Assembly: GCA_023459795.1 (NCBI GenBank) | Contig: JAEWSP010000003.1 | Coordinates: forward strand, 1-64,000 | Reading direction: 5' to 3' | From: Bacillota bacterium | Lineage (GTDB): Bacteria; Bacillota_I; Bacilli_A; RFN20; CAG-288 | DNA: 64,000 nt | Position numbers and translations under genes: made by a program | Notes under the pieces: generated by a model | The model's input: only the letters and a program-made list of their open reading frames with translations | What the model was told of the DNA's origin: nothing | Databases searched by the model: none | Part shown: in pieces, positions 60,305-64,000 of the stretch | Layout of the letters: every line of letters starts with the position of its first letter | Numbering within the stretch: position 1 is the first letter of the stretch

Positions 60305-61154
60305 TTTTGAAATATCCTTCCTTTCTGACTACTGATTCGATTTCGTCGTAAGAGAATCCTTTCCGTAGGAGATGCCCGAAGAAAGCTTTCTTGGCTTTCT
60401 GGGAATCAGCGGATTCTCTTCCGGCTAATGAATTATAGCATTGCCGGGCTTCCTTCTTCAGTTCTTTTGCCTGCTCTTCCTTTTCTTTTCCGCGTTCTTC
60501 TTCCGTCTTCATGGCCTGCACCTTGGAAATAGCGGAAAGGATTTCCTCGGAGGAGAAACCGCGCCTTAGGAAGAAGGCGTATTCCTTTTCCTTCCGTTTT
60601 CTTTCCGGAAGGGAAAGAAGCTTTCCTTCCATCTCCTTCACAAAGCCCGGAAGAAAAGGACTGTTCTCTTTAAGCTTTTCCTGGACGGAAGGAAGAAGGA
60701 GAACCTTCTTATCGGTTTTCTTTTCCAGGAGTGCCTTGCGGAGATAATTCTCTCCGTAGCAGGAACCTAAAGCCGACTCCAGGTAATCCGAAGCAAAGGA
60801 TTCGTCGGACAGGATTCCGGAGGCTATGTAAGGAGCCAGAAGCTCCTTCCTCCTCTTCTCGTCCGTATGAAACTTCATTGCAAGCCTGTCCTCGACTCCC
60901 TGCAAAGTGTATCTGCCCCTGGAGAGAAGAGTATGGAGATAATCTTCTTCTTTCTTCCCCTGGCTTTTCCTGGCAAGGGAGGCAAGCTCCTCCGGGGAAA
61001 GCTCCTTTCCCGGATAGAGGTAATCGGAAAGGAAGGCGTCCTCGGAGAGAGTCAGCTTCTTCCCGCCCTCCATAACCAGCTTTACGTACTTCTTCCCGGG
61101 TTCGACATTCAGAATCCTGAGGCTAGTCTTCCTTCCGCTTTTCTTCCGTTCCAT
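60282..61154 (-). CDS. recX: Regulatory protein RecX
   Basis: A 290-residue RecX-type modulator of RecA filaments, made of three-helix repeats. LHTLLSRGRYTLQGVEDRL near 72-90 and FFLRRGFSSEEILSAIS near 195-211 are the typical alpha-helical repeats. The ATG at 61154 (AAGGA five bases upstream) is chosen over the longer frame; it lies inside the upstream gene (32-base overlap). The central part is longer and more Lys-rich than in E. coli RecX, as in other Bacillota. Confidence 0.85.
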   Translation of the reverse strand: MERKKSGRKTSLRILNVEPGKKYVKLVMEGGKKLTLSEDAFLSDYLYPGKELSPEELASLARKSQGKKEEDYLHTLLSRGRYTLQGVEDRLAMKFHTDEKRRKELLAPYIASGILSDESFASDYLESALGSCYGENYLRKALLEKKTDKKVLLLPSVQEKLKENSPFLPGFVKEMEGKLLSLPERKRKEKEYAFFLRRGFSSEEILSAISKVQAMKTEEERGKEKEEQAKELKKEARQCYNSLAGRESADSQKAKKAFFGHLLRKGFSYDEIESVVRKEGYFKNDQGFNA

Positions 61155-62895
61155 TCTGTTCCTTCTCTTTCTTCCTGCGGACTTCCGTAGTCTCGCTTGT
61201 CGTCTTCGTCTTCTGCTCCTCGACTTCCGGGGCATCGATGATAAGGCCCTTTTTGGGGTCGAAGTGGATAGCCGTTCCTTCCGGTTCCAGCTTCTGCAGC
61301 TTCTTCTCGTCCCGCATCAGCTTCTTCCCGGCCTCGATCTTCTCCTTCTCTTCCTGCTTTGCTTTCCGGTTGGCTCTTCTGATAACCAGTCTTTTCACTC
61401 TTCTCTTTTCGTCCTGTTCGCTGTTTAGCAGCGCTTCTTCGGCAGCTTTCTTGATCTCCTCTTCGCTTCGCTTCTTTTCGCTGAGCTTTGTCGTCTCTTT
61501 CAGGACGTTGGCAAGAAGGACCTTTTGCTCGAACCCGGAGATATCTCCGTCCGACTTGTCCGGCTTCTCTTTCAGATTCCCTTGGATGTTCTTCGAAAGG
61601 CTCTTGAAGGAGAGGCTTACATCCTCCTCGGAAAGAAGATTTCCGGTAGGATGAGGTCCTTTCTGGACTTCCGAGTCCAGGACACGGACAAAGCTTCTGG
61701 TATTGTCGTCTACCCGGGCCGACTTCTGGACGGAGGCAAGCTCAAGATTCGTCATCGTTTCATCCAGATCCATCACTTCTCCGTTATCCTTCTTCTTGTT
61801 TCCTCTAAAGACCAGGAAGCAGACAGCACCGATAGCGAAGGTGAAGTAGAAGGTAAGGAAACGCCAGACGATATTGGCAGAGGAGGTAAGGAGGTTAGCG
61901 GCATCCAGGCATCCTGCTTCTCCGCAGAAGGAAAGGACGCCCTGGGCATTGAGAAGATAGGAGAAGATACTCTGGAACGCTACTTCCGGAGCACCGGCAG
62001 AAAGGTAAATTGCAATAAGGCTAAGGAAGTTGGAACCACAGAATAGGCTCCAATAATTCGGCATTACACCGATAAATTCCTTAGGAGAAAGAGCCCATAT
62101 AACGATGAAAGGAATGGAGTTCTTCAGCACCTGCTTCAGGATCTGGGAGAAGAAGGAGATAAGGCAGGTCCAGGGGTGCTTCAGCATACGGCGCATTTCG
62201 ATATGGTAGGTGGCGATCTTGACGGCCCACTTCTTCCTAGCCTCTTCCGGATTGTGTACCAGGTGCAGCTTGCTCATCACCCTTATTCCGGTCGTCAGCA
62301 GGAACTTATGCAGCCAGTCGCTGTATCCGATCAGGCAGAAGATAGCAAACATGAAGATGTTGATGGCAAGACCGATGATGCAGAAGAAGACAACCGGCAT
62401 CCCGTTGAAAAGCTGCAGCGGGATGGAGACGATATACTTGTATCCGAGGATGAAGGTGACAAGGGAATAGAAGGCAAGGACTCCCTGGTAGTTCAGGAAA
62501 TTCATCGTAACGATACTGGCGGAATGGGCGCTATCGATTCCCTGCTTGGAGAAGGTAGTGGCTTCGACGACATTAGAGGCAACCTTGTTGTAGACGCCGA
62601 TGAAGGAACCGATCGTTGCGACAAGGACTCCTTGATGGTACTGGTACCGGTGGTCGAAGATCCTGGCAAAGAGGGTCAGAGCAATCCCGTCTATCAGGTT
62701 CAGTCCGAGAGCGGCAAGGATGCAGACCAGGAAAGGAAACAGACGGATCTTTCCTATCGTCTGCATAGTCGTCTTCGGGTCCGTGGAGGAGTGGAAGACA
62801 TACCAGATGGCAAGAGCGGTAAGGGCGCCGAAAAAGACCAACTCAAAAACCTTTTTGAAGATTTTCCAGGGATTCTTTTTCGCCGCCTTTGCCAT
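61123..62895 (-). CDS. Lysylphosphatidylglycerol synthase-type flippase domain protein
   Basis: A 590-residue protein. The first 370 residues form about eight transmembrane helices of the LPG_synthase_TM (UPF0104, MprF N-terminal) kind, with VATIGSFIGVYNKVASNVVEATTF near 89-112. The last 215 residues are a highly charged tail with Lys/Glu-rich helices and no lysyl-transferase domain, so lipid lysinylation is not expected. A lipid flippase or glycolipid export role is likely. The start follows gltX at once (TAA then ATG), and the end overlaps recX by 32 bases. Confidence 0.8.
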   Translation of the reverse strand: MAKAAKKNPWKIFKKVFELVFFGALTALAIWYVFHSSTDPKTTMQTIGKIRLFPFLVCILAALGLNLIDGIALTLFARIFDHRYQYHQGVLVATIGSFIGVYNKVASNVVEATTFSKQGIDSAHSASIVTMNFLNYQGVLAFYSLVTFILGYKYIVSIPLQLFNGMPVVFFCIIGLAINIFMFAIFCLIGYSDWLHKFLLTTGIRVMSKLHLVHNPEEARKKWAVKIATYHIEMRRMLKHPWTCLISFFSQILKQVLKNSIPFIVIWALSPKEFIGVMPNYWSLFCGSNFLSLIAIYLSAGAPEVAFQSIFSYLLNAQGVLSFCGEAGCLDAANLLTSSANIVWRFLTFYFTFAIGAVCFLVFRGNKKKDNGEVMDLDETMTNLELASVQKSARVDDNTRSFVRVLDSEVQKGPHPTGNLLSEEDVSLSFKSLSKNIQGNLKEKPDKSDGDISGFEQKVLLANVLKETTKLSEKKRSEEEIKKAAEEALLNSEQDEKRRVKRLVIRRANRKAKQEEKEKIEAGKKLMRDEKKLQKLEPEGTAIHFDPKKGLIIDAPEVEEQKTKTTSETTEVRRKKEKEQNGTEEKRKED

Positions 62896-64000
62896 TTACT
62901 TGCTGATCTTCTTTAAAGCTAAGGAGATTCTTCTTCCGACTTCTTCCTTGCCCAAAATGACAAGGACATCATAGATCTTCGGAGACTGCGCACTGCAGCA
63001 GACAGCAATACGGATCAAGGAGATAGCATCCGCATACCAGCCCTTGAAGGCAGTTGGATTCTTCTTGTATTCCTTGCGGTCAGCAGAGAAGCCGTATTTG
63101 GTTCCAAGCTCCTTCGTGGCTGCAAACCAGGTATCCTCGTCCTTGCCAAGATCCAGAGTCGAGGTAAAAGCCGAAAGGAAGGAAGCAATCGTATCGGCAT
63201 CGATGTTCGGATTGAACGGAAGCGGAGCCTTAGAAAGCATGGCTTCATAGTCTTCCTTGTAGAAGAAGGCGATATGCGGAACGATGTCGCTGAACTTGGT
63301 ATAGTCCTTCCTGGGGCGTTCGATCGGACGTTCGATGTCCATGATCTTCTCGAACTTCTCCCGGTCGGACTGGATATATCCTAAAAGCTTCGGATCGTAT
63401 TCCTTGGCCCATTCCTCGGCCTGGAGAGTGATCTCCTTCTTGTCGAGATGGGAAAGGTATTCCTTGCAGATATTCTCAAGCTTCGGAACATCGAAGAGGG
63501 CACCGTCCAAGGAGAACTTGCCGAAAGACAAAGCGAAATCGGAGACCGGAGCCTTCGGATTTTCCATCATCCAAGCCTCGAAGTTCGAGTTGGCGATAGT
63601 CATCAGGTATTCGATGAATCCGTCCTTCGGATAGCCGGCCTTCAGGAAGTAGCTGACAGCGGCTTCCGGATCCTTGCGCTTGCTGAGCTTGCGCTTGTTG
63701 CCGGTGTCCTTGTCCGTCACCATGATGACCGGAAGATGGGCATATTTCGGAGCTTCCCAGCCCATCGCGGCAAATAGCTCGAGATGGATCGGAAGCGAGG
63801 AAATCCACTCCTCTCCACGGGTAACGACAGTCGTATGCATGAAATGGTCATCGCAGAGATGGGCAAAATGATAAGTCGGAAGTCCGTCTCCCTTCAGGAT
63901 GACGATATCCTGGTCGTTCTCGACCAGGTCCATATCTCCGCGGATCATGTCGTGGGCCTTGAAATGCTTGGTGTGATCGCCCTCCGACTTGAAGCGGATG
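62896..64000 (-). CDS. gltX: Glutamyl-tRNA synthetase, 5' part beyond the window
   Basis: The C-terminal 368 residues of a class I glutamyl-tRNA synthetase, in frame to the right edge of the window (no start seen). DDHFMHTTVVTRGEEWISS is the usual region after the HIGH motif. The KMSKS loop reads KLSKRKD near the middle. The helical C-terminal anticodon-binding domain is complete. GlnRS-type or non-discriminating activity cannot be excluded. The next gene follows without a gap. Confidence 0.93.
   Translation of the reverse strand, partial: IRFKSEGDHTKHFKAHDMIRGDMDLVENDQDIVILKGDGLPTYHFAHLCDDHFMHTTVVTRGEEWISSLPIHLELFAAMGWEAPKYAHLPVIMVTDKDTGNKRKLSKRKDPEAAVSYFLKAGYPKDGFIEYLMTIANSNFEAWMMENPKAPVSDFALSFGKFSLDGALFDVPKLENICKEYLSHLDKKEITLQAEEWAKEYDPKLLGYIQSDREKFEKIMDIERPIERPRKDYTKFSDIVPHIAFFYKEDYEAMLSKAPLPFNPNIDADTIASFLSAFTSTLDLGKDEDTWFAATKELGTKYGFSADRKEYKKNPTAFKGWYADAISLIRIAVCCSAQSPKIYDVLVILGKEEVGRRISLALKKISK

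Overview
The window looks like chromosome of a low-complexity, AT/GC-balanced member of the Bacillota (class Bacilli). The order recA - rny - ymdB - spoVS - miaB - ricA/ymcA-like - mutS - mutL - miaA follows the Bacillus subtilis arrangement, gpsB is followed by a Bacillus-type RNase P RNA, and recU, fhs, recX, yhaM and a tsaE-tsaB-rimI-tsaD cluster are all Bacillota genes. TGA is used as a stop in several tight ATGA overlaps, so the genetic code is the standard bacterial one, not the Mycoplasma code. Many genes are lineage-specific membrane proteins, which fits an uncultured gut lineage near Erysipelotrichales or RF39; that placement is inference only. No phage, insertion sequence, CRISPR array or plasmid function was seen.

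Layout. 1-5 kb: a giant 1615-residue membrane protein on the minus strand with tandem 3' hairpins. 5-7.4 kb: a CPBP protease, a TraX-like protein and thioredoxin. 7.5-9.3 kb: an unknown membrane protein, a candidate plus-strand small transcript and tRNA-Ser(GGA). 9.3-12.6 kb: an RluD-type pseudouridine synthase followed by three unknown proteins. 12.7-17.4 kb: phosphoglucomutase, a HAD phosphatase, and a surface endonuclease I with a small acidic partner. 17.5-19.3 kb: marR - exonuclease - recU. 19.5-23.1 kb: nfnAB (electron-bifurcating transhydrogenase) and an iron alcohol dehydrogenase. 23.5-38.8 kb: the conserved core (gpsB, rnpB, pgsA, cinA-C, recA, rny, ymdB, spoVS, miaB, ricA-like, mutS, mutL, miaA, fhs). 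38.9-47.3 kb: two divergent operons of MacB-like ABC transporter parts, one led by a 61-residue ORF. 47.4-64 kb: cspA, a GH94-type phosphorylase, two unknown membrane proteins, asnS, the t6A genes, more unknown membrane proteins, yhaM, recX, an LPG-synthase-like flippase domain protein and the 3' part of gltX.

How the genes fit together. The conserved core joins DNA repair (recA, mutS, mutL, recU, recX), RNA decay (rny, ymdB, yhaM) and tRNA A37 modification (miaA, miaB, and the t6A genes in line with asnS). The redox block (nfnAB, alcohol dehydrogenase, fhs) suggests fermentative anaerobic metabolism with reduced ferredoxin and one-carbon traffic through formate. The accessory interest is in the cell-surface genes: the giant protein, the anchored nuclease and the MacB-like transporter cluster. 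The most actionable annotation points are a CTG start for miaA, the 61-residue ORF coupled to a MacB-like transporter, and alternative hairpins in the rny leader.
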